From positions 9,520,704-9,584,703 of the forward strand of contig CM037869.1 in NCBI GenBank assembly GCA_021292105.1: DNA of 64,000 nucleotides. The letters run 5' to 3'. Source of the DNA: Anadara kagoshimensis. Its lineage: Eukaryota; Mollusca; Bivalvia; Arcoida; Arcidae. The notes under the pieces were generated by a model. That model searched no databases. It saw only the letters and a list, made by a program, of their open reading frames with translations, and was not told the origin of the DNA. Positions 1-11,602 of the stretch are shown one piece after another; within the stretch, counting starts at the first letter, position 1; each line of letters starts with the position of its first letter. The translations under genes were made by a program, and so were the position numbers.

Positions 1-1695
1 TTCTTTTATTTATTATATGTAAAATTACCATAAGGAAAACCAGTAACAAAGAGACAACAGAGACATAAGCAACATGACACTCTTGTTTCTAATATCATTT
101 GCAGGATTGGCTTCTATTTTAAAGTTGCAGTTGGTAATAGCCGGACTAGCCGATTACAAAATCAACTTAAGACATGTTTTTCCCTGTGTAATTCTGACAA
201 CACTGGGACACAAATAACGCAGTGACCTTACTTTCAATAATGTTTACCGTATTCATTTCTGAAAAATCCAGAAATACTAGAAAACTAAAGTAATTATCCT
301 GGTTATTCAATCAAACTTTAGAACAGACATAAACTGTTTTTACAGTCGTTTTCTCAATTATATAGAAGATCCTAGCTGATGCATTGAAATGAATCCATTA
401 TGACTCTCACAGAAAGTGAAAAAACTTCGTTATATACACATACTAATGTATATTATTATTTTCGTTTTAATCCAAGAAACTGACAAGGGAGACAGACATT
501 TAACTTACCCTGGAATAAAAAAAACCTATAATACTATAAAAAATAAATTATTTTAGCAGAAAAGAAGTATGATTAACAAAATAAAAGATCAGCGAAAAAA
601 TATATTGACATGAAGTTAGTTTTTGATTTAGTGAATACAGTCTAAACGAAGTTGTACGTCATAATCATCAAGCTGAGTACAGCGAGGAGTTCTTTATCGG
701 ACCATAACTAAGGTGACACTGGTGTATGGGTAACAAAGTCTTTTTTATCTTTTATGTAATTCTGAAACGTTATTACCTAAGTATTGAAATTAAAACAGAA
801 CCGAATTTAATTCTTTAATAAAATACAATATAACTCGATTTTATGCGGGAAAGTATGCTTGCAGAAGGTAAGTGGTTTTCTCCGACCGCTCCGGTTTCCT
901 CCATTATCCCAAAATTGACCACCTCGGTTTAAGCGAAAAAATATAACCTTTATCATAAAACGCCATCACTCTGCCACTCTATTATAAAACAACAAGGCAC
1001 AAAATAAGACTAAAGAAAATATCTACCTCGATTACAAACACAATGAATGGATTCCGACAGACATATCTATTTCAGAACCTATCGTGATTAATTAGGCCTT
1101 GTATCATAAAACATAATTTTGTTGACCTTATATCAATAACAAGACACAAACAACATCAATATGACAATACCATCGGCTAAATCCCTGTTTTATATATTGT
1201 TATTTAATCATTAGTCATCATCGTCAAGCTGTGTGGTACTGATAAGGTTCCATCTTGATGGGTAATCATTGAATCAGGATGCGATTATCCCCTGTACGCC
1301 TTGTCTTTAAACCTAGAATCCTTAGAAGCAATTACTTCCAACGGTATGTTACAACGCTGTGGGGTACACTATTGTCACAAACGGAGTTCTGATTAAATTG
1401 TTTAATCTTGAGACACATGACATGTTCCAGGAATATAATCAAACAATTATTTGATGTAAACCTAACCGTCGTGTATTTATGGTAGTAAAACGATGGCGGA
1501 AATATTAAAACTTATCGCAACAATTGCTGTCCATAAAATAACACAATTTGTCGTTAATTCGGAAGTACACGTAACAAATCAGAAGTGTTGTCGATGAGAT
1601 GATTAACCGTTTGTTGGCAAAAATTCTAAGGCCGTCCGTCCTCAATATGTAATATCCGTGTTTTACTTGACAACCTTGACCTTTTGGTAATCATA
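1..1695. other. AT-rich DNA, no feature recognised
   Basis: I see only short stop-broken frames, no recognisable repeat end and no RNA gene in this stretch. Confidence 0.5.
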
Positions 1696-1846
1696 AACAA
1701 ATATATCAATCCATGCCCTAATCTTGATCACGAAACAAAGTTAAATCTTTGAAACAAATAAAGTTAAAACAGGTGAACGTCCACCAGGAAAGTGAGACTG
1801 AGTGCTCCGGAAAAATAAGAACTTCCTGTGTACAAGCTACATCCTA
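1696..1846 (-). repeat. Dispersed repeat family A, copy 1 (diverged)
   Basis: On the minus strand this follows the family order: a TATATCAATCCATG-like start, an AAACAAAGTTAAATCTTTG block, GTGAACGTCCACCAGGAAAG, GTGCTCCGG, then CTTCCTGTGTACAAGCTACA. It is strongly diverged but keeps block order and spacing with the better copies at 19405 and 42286. Confidence 0.6.
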
Positions 1847-3889
1847 ACAAATTAAGTTTGAGGAATCCGGAAATATTGACATGACTTCCAAGTTTTTCTT
1901 AGAAAGTTGTTTTGACTTGTCTATCAAGCCTGTGTATGCTTTAAATATAAATTTTTGAACTGGTATAAGTGTAATGATTGATTCCAAAAGTTTAAAATCA
2001 CTACTTCACTATTAATCTACATTGAAGTATGTCTTAACTAATGCATTCCGATTGAGTTTCATTGAAACAAACAATCAAATAAGATTCTAGTAGGCATATA
2101 CAAGAGACGTTATGATCAAGCCATCACTTTCATAGAATTCACTTACACTACTTCGCTCAGACCACATGTTTGAAAGTGAATTTTCCTTGCCGTTGGCCTT
2201 TACTGGTTTACCTGGTATAAGTATAATGGACTGGGGGAGTGGTACGCTTGTCTGCGGCCTACTGACTAGGTGAGCTAGCACTTTAAAGTGGCCACGAGTG
2301 TGCGCTAGTACAAGGCAGACCATACAACACACTTGCACTTAACAAGCATACACGGAATTGTTCACAGAATAGTTCTCGTCGCGAATAGCTAAAAAATTGG
2401 TGATGCGACGATAAGCAACATTCAACCAACCAATCAACTTACTAAGTTCGTTTAGCAATTCGTTTTTGAATAACTAAACAACGCACTTGTATCATCATTC
2501 TTTAACTCTAAGTATTGTTTAGAAACAACGCTTCAGATAACGATTTTACAAGTCGGTTTCCTCGATATTTGTAAAATAAAAAAGTACCAGCATTGTACAG
2601 GTGTCCATAACCATGTGTTTTATGGCTGAAATTCGAGATGAATTTTGGAATGAATCCGAAATAAGTAATTTACATATAAGTACATCCTGTACATCATGAT
2701 CATACTATAGGTACTCTCTATGATCAAACTCTGCAATTGAACTCATACACCAAGACCTCACGCACGCTCATATTTGGGCTAACGAATATAAATACTTTAG
2801 ATATAAATACTATAGGCTTGATACATCCAAAATACAATACTGTAACTTAAGTCTTGTAAACTGTGTTTATTTATATAATCGTAATTGGGGTAAGCAATTT
2901 GGGCGGCTTTTAACTTCCAATGCCAACAAATTATAAATTGGAAAGTGACACCCGGTACTGAATAAATAATCTTTATAGCAGAAACTCCTTATTAATCCGG
3001 TGTAAGCTTCAATGATAGCATGAAATTAATTTCCCGAAGAACAAATTTTACAATTAATTAAGTTTGCAAATTGTTACTAAAATATTACTGCAATGCATTT
3101 AATGCATCACAACCAATCCCTTCGATATCTATTATGGTATTTAATTTTGTATTTTAGCTCGGTTATGATAGCATGAACTTATTAGCCGAAGCCTTTTAAA
3201 ATGACAATTTTTGACTTTTTGATAAAAAACATTCAATGCTGTTAAGTTGGTGCAGCGTAAATATTTAAATACTTAATTACGCGCAGATGAAGGTAAGTAG
3301 AGGGTGTATGAAGTTTTGTGCTCTCGTTAGTTTTATTTTTTTCGAGGCGGTAAGTTCAGTGATGGTTAAGGAAATTAAACAGAAAGAAAAATTTCTGTCC
3401 TTCAGAAAGCCAACAACCTTCGCACTAGAATCTGTCCCTAAAGTGACCTTCCGTACGCTTCAGAACATTCGTACACCAAAGAATCTAAAGGCGAATGGAT
3501 GCTAAATTATTGTTGTCCATCATCATGCTAGCGATGGCTTCGGTACAAAACATTGAGAGAATTTTACTTTGTGTTGCACCTTAAAGAATTCGAACAAATG
3601 GGGATGCAATGGGGAGTATAAAAACAGAAATAAAAGCGAATGGGTCATAGTTATTTCACTAGAAATAATTTTTGAGAGTAGGATTTATTTTGATTCGTTT
3701 CATTCATTGAAATAGCGAAGTAAGGGGGTTCTATAAATATTTAATGTAGTAGAACCAAATTAAATAACTTATATCATCTCCGGTTGTTATAATCTGAATT
3801 TGAAATGACCAAAGAAATTTTTTTCAAACACGATTCTTTTTGAAATGATGCCTTTTAAGCATAACGTAAAACTTTACATTATCAAGCAG
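1847..3889. other. AT-rich DNA, no supported gene
   Basis: Frames at 2087-2338 (minus) and 3287-3505 (plus) are short and of no recognisable family. The latter starts ATGAAGGTAAGT, so its third codon onward looks like a splice donor rather than coding sequence. Nothing else stands out. Confidence 0.4.
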
Positions 3890-4045
3890 AAACATACCTG
3901 TCTATGTCTAAATCACAATCCAATTTGTAAAGCAAAACTGTAACAACTGGGACATTAAGTTAAACACGTGAACTTCTATAAGGAGAGTAAGACCAGTTGG
4001 GTAAGCTTCTGCTGTCTAGCTAGTTACAGCCGTTATGTGTGAAAT
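3890..4045 (-). repeat. Dispersed repeat family A, copy 2
   Basis: It carries ATACCTGTCTATGTC, AAATCACAATCCA, AAACACGTGAACTTC and CTGTCTAGCTAGTTACAG in family order on the minus strand. The CCGGAAGGG core is lost. Confidence 0.65.
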
Positions 4046-6060
4046 AACTGAAGGGGAAGTGTTTTCTGAAATTTAAAGCTCTTGAATTGTGTTCAATGAG
4101 AACAAAACAATAGGCTTGATGTGCTGGTTCTCCCGTCATGCAATGTATTAAAATATGTATTTAAACCTTCTGGTGAAGGATTACTGGATGATCTTCTGTC
4201 GACAGGCAACATTCTTTATCTGTATGTAATTAGCCAAAAAAGAGCAAAACACTGTTATATGATTATGTCTTTAATACCCTTAAGTAGCATTCTACTTTAA
4301 TCGGTAAACGAGAGAAATTATGTTTCACCGAACACATTTATGTCAAAAACAACGCGTGATGTCTCTAATTACAGTGTAAAAACTTTTACAATTATCTTCT
4401 TGGAATTGTTAGGTCCAAAATTAAGACGGCGTAAAATGATGCGATATCATCTAATTATGGTAAAATTAGATGACTGAACTGAAGATGTTTTCTTCAGCTT
4501 AGAATGATGCTAATTATCTTGATTTAATTATACCGAGCTATGTGTGTCTATAATCGTGATAACATCAAGTATTGTCACTGCTTAGACGCTGATTTCTTGA
4601 CAAAGACGACTGGCTAATATTCTCTGGCATATAACTGCTAATTATCGTCCGTTAAGGTGTGTACTTGTATAGTGTTTCCTAATTTAATTGGTTTGAATAC
4701 GAGACTTTTTATCTAAAAATGTACTTCCTTATATATAAGTTTCAAAAGCCACATTTGAGTATCATAAAAAGCCTATTGTTTTCTGGATTTCCTTAACAAA
4801 TTGATTCCGATAGCCACACTTGAAGATCATATTAAACTCTAATCATTTATTCTACAACATATAATTAGATAGAAGAAGTCGAATGTTCGTATCCACCTTT
4901 GACGTATCTTAACTATCTCTGTGAAGACTTGTTTTAATTTTTTTTCTACCAAAGCTTCCTGTCATTTTTACAGAAATAGACAGTTATTCAATGCATATCG
5001 GGATATTTAATTTAATATGAACCCAAAAGATCTATTGAAAGAGTTCATATACACATGTAATCTTAGCGCATATAAGAGCGTCAAACTAACCTTATGCTAT
5101 TTTATAAAGTCTAGTTCTTTTTTTTTATAATATAATTCGTTCAAGCTGGTGGATCTTTACTTTATTGGAAATTTTCTAATTCATGTAGTTCTATCAGCGC
5201 AAAGGGCTCTAAGAAAATCCAATCTTGATAAAGAAAAAAGTGAATAAAGAAAATAAAAATATGTCAGGTATGAAAAACGTTTTTACACCATCAGAAAAAA
5301 CTTGCTTGTTTTCGTAACCCAATGTCGGTGGTTCAAAAATATAACTAAAGGTGAAATTCTCATTTATCTAAAGGTCCATTATGCATATAATGGTCATGCA
5401 TGATAACAAGGTCAACGTACATACCAAACAACTGGCGAATTAAGGTTGATCATAATTCATCCGTGTGCAAAAATTATTCTTGGAGCAAAACATCGTACAT
5501 TTTACTCTTTGTTGCACTTTAAACAACCAACTATATGCTATACAAAAATATGTTTAATAAATTGATTTTTCGTTTTTATCTTTGATAAATCCAAAACCAG
5601 TTATGTGAAGACTTGTAATTTTCTTTCACTGTCATTGGTAACAGAAATGGCGTGTCAGTTAATGCATTTAGGAATATCTGATTTAAAATGAAACCTTAGC
5701 GAGCAAATGAAGAACATGACATCTGATGTATAATCTTCGTGAATATGATATTTTATAGGCAATCAGAAATATTAGTGTGCTAAAACAGTTTATATAACAT
5801 CAAGTGCAATGTACATTTGCACAAACATATGGAAAAACTAAAATACTGTAAACTTAGTAATTTTAGTAGTGATCCAATTTTTGTTGTTTTCATAGAGACA
5901 CTATACGCTATCAACTTATATGTCATTAAAATTGGTGGCTGGTGCCCCGAGGTTATCACTAATTCAGTAGGCAATAATTGTGTATTTTTGTCAGAAATAT
6001 ACTATTGTTTAAATTTGCTGCTTGTTAAAATTTGAAATTCCTCAAAAACTAAGGTATACT
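4046..6060. other. AT-rich DNA, no feature recognised
   Basis: Frames at 5780-5974 (minus) and 5817-6035 (plus) overlap each other on opposite strands and resemble nothing known to me. No repeat ends were recognised. Confidence 0.4.
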
Positions 6061-6165
6061 TCCTCATGCAAAGTATTTCCATAGGTGATTTTAGTAACAT
6101 ATATTTTGGTCCTTTGGGTTTCTTTTCAACATGTTGGAAAAAGTTTTGGTTTCTTAAATTTGTTA

Positions 6166-6216
6166 ACAAGCACTACTGATGAGGAATTGTATTCCGAAAC
6201 GACCGTCTAGTGCTGT
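6166..6216 (+). ncRNA. Minimal type I hammerhead ribozyme, apparently intact core
   Basis: All conserved hammerhead parts are present in order. Stem I 5' strand is GCACTA (6170-6175). The CTGATGA core follows (6176-6182). Stem II is GGAAT, loop TGT, ATTCC (6183-6195). Then GAAA (6196-6199), a two-pair stem III closed by loop GACC (A6199-C6200 pairing with G6205-T6206), the cleavage residue C6207, and stem I 3' strand TAGTGC (6208-6213). ACA upstream and TGT downstream extend stem I past one bulged A. Predicted self-cleavage lies between 6207 and 6208. G8 and G12, the catalytic guanines of the family, are present. Very short stem III is typical of hammerheads in Penelope-like elements and animal retrozymes, so the flanks are probably such an element; no reverse transcriptase is visible. 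The sequence evidence is strong; activity is inferred. Confidence 0.85.
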
Positions 6217-6239
6217 AAAATAAAACTGGCATAATAGTA

Positions 6240-7932
6240 TGTAATATCGTTCTAAATTTCATGAAATTGTTACCACAGACCACGATATTGTCAACTCACG
6301 AAGTTTTATTATTTTCTTACAACCAAGAAAATCGAACACCTCGAAAATAAATGATGTCTTAGCGTGCTTATATAAGCCTCAACATTTTTCGCGAAATAGA
6401 TTATAGGTTCAGATATCAAGCATTCTTTATAAAATCAAATACAAACGCATTGTTCCATGTGCAAATAACAATGCTCAATACAAAATAAAATTAAAAATAA
6501 AATAATACTGAAATATCGTTATGATTAGTTATAACAACTTTTATCAAAATATTTTCAGAATATCAACCATTTTTTATAACTTCAAACATTTCAGGATGTC
6601 GAAGTGGGCTCGTAGGGTACCAAAGTAATTCGAGTGCTAACATTAAAAGCATTAGAAATCCGTTGTTCGTTCCATGTTTGCTATACAAGGTTGTACTAGG
6701 TTAATTTAGTTGTTCAGCCCCTTCAGTTATTATTCACTATAACATCCGATAAAAAAACGTTTTGGAGATTACAGTCAGGTCATATTTAAGCAGCACCCTT
6801 CAAATTACATTACTGTATTTACATCAAATGAAAACATTCATTTAATAAATATCAAATGGCCTGTAATTCTAATGAAGTTTTTATAAATTGTATATTTAAT
6901 TAACTTAACAATTATTACATTTGTTAACCTACAAATGACAAATTCTCTTTTAGTCTTTATCCAATTTGTACTAAACGCTTTTATTTTATCGAATAATATT
7001 TTTGCTGGAAAACAAGTAAATGCGGTATAATATTTCAAAATTACATTATTTAATAAAAAAAAAATACTTTACATCAAGTAAAAACAAAAATAAGTGAAAG
7101 GTCTTTTATTAAATATATGTAATTAATTTTATAAAAATCTTTTTTATCTTAGTATAGACAATCGTATTAACTAGTCTCTCTAAAGAACCAAGAATGTTTT
7201 TCCTGACGGTCATGTTTTTTTGAGTCATTAGTTGTAGCATCGGATGACGTACATCAACATAATTGAAGAGGCAATCAAAAAGATTTGTTGTAATGTTCGT
7301 TTCCCTTGTAGGCCTTGCTGTGGGATTGTACGAAGACCAATATATAGCGATCGAACCAAAACAAATAAGTCATATTCAAAATATTTGGTGTATAGAATGA
7401 TTTGTTGGTGTTGCTTGTAGTTCTTGCTGTAGGATTGCACGAAAGTCAATAGCGGTCGGGAAAACAAATGAGACATCATCAAAAGATAGGGTGTAAAAAT
7501 GATTTTTGGATCCCCCGGTAGTCCTTGCTGCGAGATTTGACGTAGGTCAATAGCGATTGGGACATAAGAAACAACATTTTTCTGCCTCGATATGGTAGAA
7601 AAGATTGGTAAAAGTGTTCATACATTCCCGAACAGTATATGTACACCCTTTTGTACCATACACTCCACATTCATTAAGCGCAGTTGACTTTCATACGTTT
7701 TACCTACATGGATGTGTATTGGATACGCACAGATAGAAACTGATTTATACATACATAAAGAAATTTAGTCTGGCAATATATGAGATCTTATTGCAAAGAA
7801 TTATTGTATTTTAATTAAAGAAATGATTTAAGTGTACTGGTTGTCTGGGTTACAAATAGATTAATTTTAAATGTAGTTCTTACGTTTTATGATTTCCAGT
7901 TGCAGACATTAAAACATTTTCAACAGCTGAGA
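6240..7932. other. AT-rich DNA, no supported gene
   Basis: A loose repeat is visible at 7290-7560, where a CCTTGCTG or TCTTGCTG block recurs three times about 120-130 bases apart with GTAGGATTG-like and GTCAATAGCG-like neighbours. It looks like a decayed tandem repeat. Frames at 7228-7482 and 7479-7670 (minus) fall in it and share that repeat, so I do not call them genes. Confidence 0.4.
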
Positions 7933-8064
7933 ATGGATGTGTATGCTTTATTTCTAATTTCAAATCTGTTAATTTGCTTCGGAAATTGTAACACTTGTCT
8001 TAAAAAGGTACCAGGTATATGTTCGAAAAACAAGTGTTATAATTTATTATTTCATAAAACGTAA
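7933..8064 (+). CDS. Short frame with signal-peptide-like start and five cysteines (possible first exon)
   Basis: The 43-codon frame begins MDVYALFLISNLLICFGNC. That is a hydrophobic stretch (residues 4-16) of signal-peptide type followed by a Cys-rich tail with cysteines at residues 15, 19, 22, 30 and 35. It could be a small secreted peptide, or the signal exon of a larger secreted protein, since CCAG|GTATAT near residue 27 resembles a splice donor. An acceptor-like TTTTCAACAG lies just upstream of the ATG. No family is recognised. A chance frame remains quite possible at this length, and no partner exon was identified nearby. Confidence 0.3.
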   Translation: MDVYALFLISNLLICFGNCNTCLKKVPGICSKNKCYNLLFHKT

Positions 8065-9260
8065 AAGTCGCCTTCAAAACATGTATCAGGGTCACATTTG
8101 AAAGACATATGGGACATATTTGAGGACATATAAATACAAGTTACTGTGGTAAGTGAGTGTGTTCTACATCTTCAGGTATACAACGGATGACTTTGTAATT
8201 GCCATTTCAAACAAAAACCGATAGAAACCGTTTTTAATCTAAACGTATACTGTTAATAATAATGATAGTCTTAATTTTAAAAAAGTAAGAGTTATGGCAA
8301 ATGGTCTATTTTGGCCATAATTGTTCGTATCCAGCATCAATTCAAGGTTTTTTACAATAAGAATGGGTTTTATGTTTCTGATTTAATTCAGATTCTGATC
8401 ATGGAATGAGGATCATACGAAAACGATATGATATAACTACTGCACATAGGTTAAAAAAAAGCATAAATTCTGTTTACATGCTTCCATCAAGTTACAAATA
8501 TTAGATCATATGACGGTTCAGATTACTGTAAACGTATTTATTTTAGCGGTGTACTAATTTTCGCTTATTTCGTGGTCGTTTGTTTTGCGCAAAAATTATA
8601 TTATACTTATTGTGTTGTAGTGCATATTAAAATACGCGAACATTTAACTACGTTTAATGTATTTGACTGATCCTGCTTCACAGGCAATACATCGGTTAAC
8701 TTAAGTGACATGTTATCAAATGCAATTAACAGGTTATATATTTTATTTCGTACTGAAAGATATCAAATATACGAGTTTATACCCAATAATTACATCAACG
8801 TCCCTAAAGCTTGGAAATTTTGTCCCTGGTACATACATTGTAGGAAAATACAAATATAGTATAAGTACCTAACACACATGTATTAAATGTAGTACATTTT
8901 AAGCATATTCTCAGATAAAAAATTGTGCATGCCACCATTGGTCATCGGAGCATAAACAATTGCAAAAAAATATGATTTTGAAAAATTACGCTTCCTCCAA
9001 TGTTTCAATCGTGTTTCAACTTTACAAGGATTGTAACAAAATATGCCATGTAATTCGGTTAGTATCGCGACATCCTAAAACGCTTCATAGCTTTGTCTAC
9101 AAGTCTTAAAGATAACATAGTGTAACGTTTAAGTATGATCAAATGTCATTTTCTAGACTAAACATTCACGAAAATATCGCATACTTTATCAAGTGTTTCA
9201 TATTTGACTGAATCGTATGTAGTGGAAAGCTTATATGAACATAATTATATTACATACGTA
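8065..9260. other. AT-rich DNA, no feature recognised
   Basis: I see no frame, RNA gene or repeat end that I can support here. Confidence 0.45.
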
Positions 9261-9262
9261 TA

Positions 9263-9478
9263 CAGTGCAGACCAGACAAAATTTAACTCTAAGCTTATGA
9301 ATAAATGCCGTATCGTTAGCCTAGCATAACAATTTTAGCTGTATCTCATCAGCTGTTATATATCTCCTGACAATTTTTTCCACCATATGCTATCAATGCA
9401 TATATCTCGATCACTCAGTAGCCAAACCTTGACTCCTTTTCATTAGCTCAGTGTTAAACTTTCGGCAGGTCTGCACTG
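9263..9478. mobile_element. TA-flanked mariner-type MITE, copy 1
   Basis: A 216-bp palindromic-ended element. The left end is CAGTGCAGACC and the right end GGTCTGCACTG, each flanked by TA (9261-9262 and 9479-9480). The right end also keeps TTAGCTCAGTGTTAAACTTT in the inverted orientation of the other copies. CAGT termini plus a TA duplication are the Tc1/mariner pattern. No transposase is present, so it is non-autonomous. Confidence 0.8.
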
Positions 9479-9573
9479 TATATCTTATAATAGTTTCAAG
9501 CATTTTCCTTAAAATTCTGTTAATTGGCGATATGGTACCACATAAATAGTCAATTTCTGATAGTATGACAGTC

Positions 9574-9786
9574 CAGTACAAACTTGTTAAAAGTTTGACA
9601 CTAAGCTAACGAAAAAGAGTAGAAGCTCGATGACTGTCGATTGTCCGAGATATGGAAAGCAGGTGACAGAAAAGCTGCCCAGAAATAAAAGACAACTCTC
9701 AAAACGCAGTGTAGCTAGACAGAGGGGCTAAGATGAGCAGTAATAATTCGTTAGCTTAGTGTTAAACTATTGACAGGCCTGTACTG
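9574..9786. mobile_element. TA-flanked mariner-type MITE, copy 2
   Basis: The left end is CAGTACAAACTTGTTAAAAG and the right end GGCCTGTACTG, followed by TA. The inner ends AACACTAAGCTAACGAAAAA-like and TTCGTTAGCTTAGTG pair as inverted repeats. The left TA is lost. It lies 95 bp after copy 1. Confidence 0.75.
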
Positions 9787-10130
9787 TACAGTAACCGATA
9801 CGATATATTCATTAATAAAATAAAATGCATGAAAGCAGCAAGTATTCAAACTTGAGATTCTGTTCAGTTTGGTAAAGATAATGTAAATGTGTTGTGTTCG
9901 TCTTAAAATTTATATTTTGCGTAAAGCTCAAAAGCAATTGAATCTATTGATTACAAAATGTCCTTTAAATAGAACAAAGCTGTCGCATATGACAAAACTG
10001 ATAAAACATATTGTCACAAAATCTAACCTTGTTCACAATTTGTTACGGTTATTGTGTATCTTTTTTGTTTTTGGCACGCAATCAAACAAGTTAAAAAATA
10101 TCACCCCGGTTTATATTAGTTGATTTGGAT
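9787..10130. other. AT-rich DNA with one unsupported frame
   Basis: A 78-codon frame at 9887-10123 (plus) has no recognisable features and is not called a gene. Confidence 0.35.
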
Positions 10131-10575
10131 GAGGTTTTACACTCTAGCAAAAGTCCATTAATGTTGTTTTCTTGACTTCTGACTATATTCAAGGTATTTT
10201 TATTGCTTCAGCGCGGTTAGTTTAATGCCGTTGGTGGAGGATACACATGTACCTATCGAACATCGATAGCGGTGTGTGGTTTTAAGTCAGCGATTTGGAC
10301 CAATTGGCCACTGTGGCTCAACTAAATTAATTATTGTCACCCTTATTATAAGTATACCTTATAAGTATTTGTTTGGGTGCTGCTTTACACTCTAAGCAAA
10401 AGTCCATTAATGTAGTGTCCTGGACTTCTGACTCAAATCGAGGCATTTACTTGCATCAACACGGTTAGTTTAAGGTTGGTGTTTATTCGAAGACAACTAC
10501 GAATATCGGCAGCGGGAGGTGGTCTTTAAGTCGGCGATTTGGACCATTCAGTGACCACGGTTTCTCAACTTGTCG
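10131..10575 (+). repeat. Tandem pair of a ~200-bp dispersed unit
   Basis: Two diverged direct copies, about 10131-10345 and 10378-10575. They share TTTACACTCTA, GCAAAAGTCCATTAATGT, CTTCTGACT, CGGTTAGTTTAA, AAGTC(A/G)GCGATTTGGACCA and a final CTCAACT. The offset is 244-248 bases. No coding capacity is evident, and neither copy shows terminal inverted repeats. Confidence 0.75.
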
Positions 10576-10964
10576 AGTATTTTTATATTCGCTAAAAGCC
10601 TTTAGGTACAAGTAAACAAGGGTCAATAAATACGGTCAATAATTATGTTTTTAATTTGAACTCTTTACCGGTAAATGACATATCACAGGATCATCGTCAA
10701 GAAAATATATACATATGTCTAATATGTCTAATTATTTGTGATATTTACTTTGCTCTAAACGCGTAAATAATAATTACTGTTCGATGAAGCCATATGATTA
10801 CTACTCACTTATATTATATGTATTGAATATATCACATTAGAGGTCTTTTAATTAATCAGAATAAATATCTTGTAGTCACTGTCCTTTAGTCTATATATCT
10901 TCTTGATTTTTTCAATCGTCGTGAAATCACTTACTAGTAATTCAAAACTACACATAGATGTCTG

Positions 10965-10965
<1 letters not shown>
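10576..10965. other. AT-rich DNA, no feature recognised
   Basis: Nothing can be supported here. Confidence 0.45.

Positions 10966-11001
<36 letters not shown>
10966..11001 (+). repeat. (TTA)n microsatellite
   Basis: About eleven uninterrupted TTA units. Confidence 0.95.
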
Positions 11002-11002
<1 letters not shown>

Positions 11003-11070
11003 ACGACCTCTCTATTCAAAAAGCACTAGAACAATTTTGAATTATAGCCATGTAACTTTATGGTTACATA

Positions 11071-11242
11071 CAATACAGACCTGTCGAAAATTAAACACCG
11101 ACTTTACGAAAAGCAGTCGAAAATAGGTTGCTAAGTGACCGAATTATGGATAGCTATCGACCAAAATAAGTCGAAACTGATGTTTACATTATGGAGCAAA
11201 AGAGGGGCAGCTTAGTGTTAAACTTTTGTCAGGTTTGTACTG
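11071..11242. mobile_element. TA-flanked mariner-type MITE, copy 3
   Basis: The left end CAATACAGACCTGTCGAAAA follows TA (11069-11070). The right end AGGTTTGTACTG is followed by TA (11243-11244). At 172 bp it is shorter inside than its relatives. Confidence 0.8.
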
Positions 11243-11369
11243 TAGCACTCAAAATGGACTTGCGAGGCTAACAATGGACAAAAACGTTTGCTTGTTATAT
11301 GATGTTAATGTGTAAGGCATTATACTAAGTATATATATTGGCATATGCTATAATTATTACTGATCAAAA

Positions 11370-11602
11370 ATTTACCTGGATATATTTGACATTGCATAAT
11401 TCCATTTTCCTTTCATTCTCAATTTACACACACGTAGCGGGTGTAGCTAGCTAAACAGGAGGTACTTACCCCTTCCGGAGAATGCGGTCTCACTTCCCTG
11501 GTGTAACTTAACACGTGTTAATTAACTTTAGTTTCCAAGATTTTACTTTGCTTTGGGATTGTGATTTGGAAATGGATCGGTATGCATGATTTTGATTGTA
11601 AT
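11370..11602 (+). repeat. Dispersed repeat family A, copy 3
   Basis: A nearly full copy: CTGGATATATTTGAC, GTGTAGCTAGCTAAACAGGA, TACCCCTTCCGGAGAATGCG, CTTCCCTGGTGTAA, AACACGTGTTAA, TTTTACTTTGCTT, GGATTGTGATTTGG and GATCGGTATGCATG. The frame at 11561-11761 starts inside its end and is not supported. Confidence 0.85.

Noticed and set aside
3287-3505. 72-codon secreted-like frame MKVSRGCMKFCALV
   Set aside because: Its ATG is followed at once by GTAAGT. The hydrophobic part is short and no family or splice support is seen.
5374-5400. Palindrome CCATTAT-GCAT-ATAATGG as a regulatory site
   Set aside because: A 7-bp stem in AT-rich DNA is expected by chance, and nothing nearby needs it.
9341-9356. 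Second hammerhead core on minus (CTGATGAG at ATCTCATCAGCTG)
   Set aside because: No pairing stem II and no GAAA follow at the required distance.
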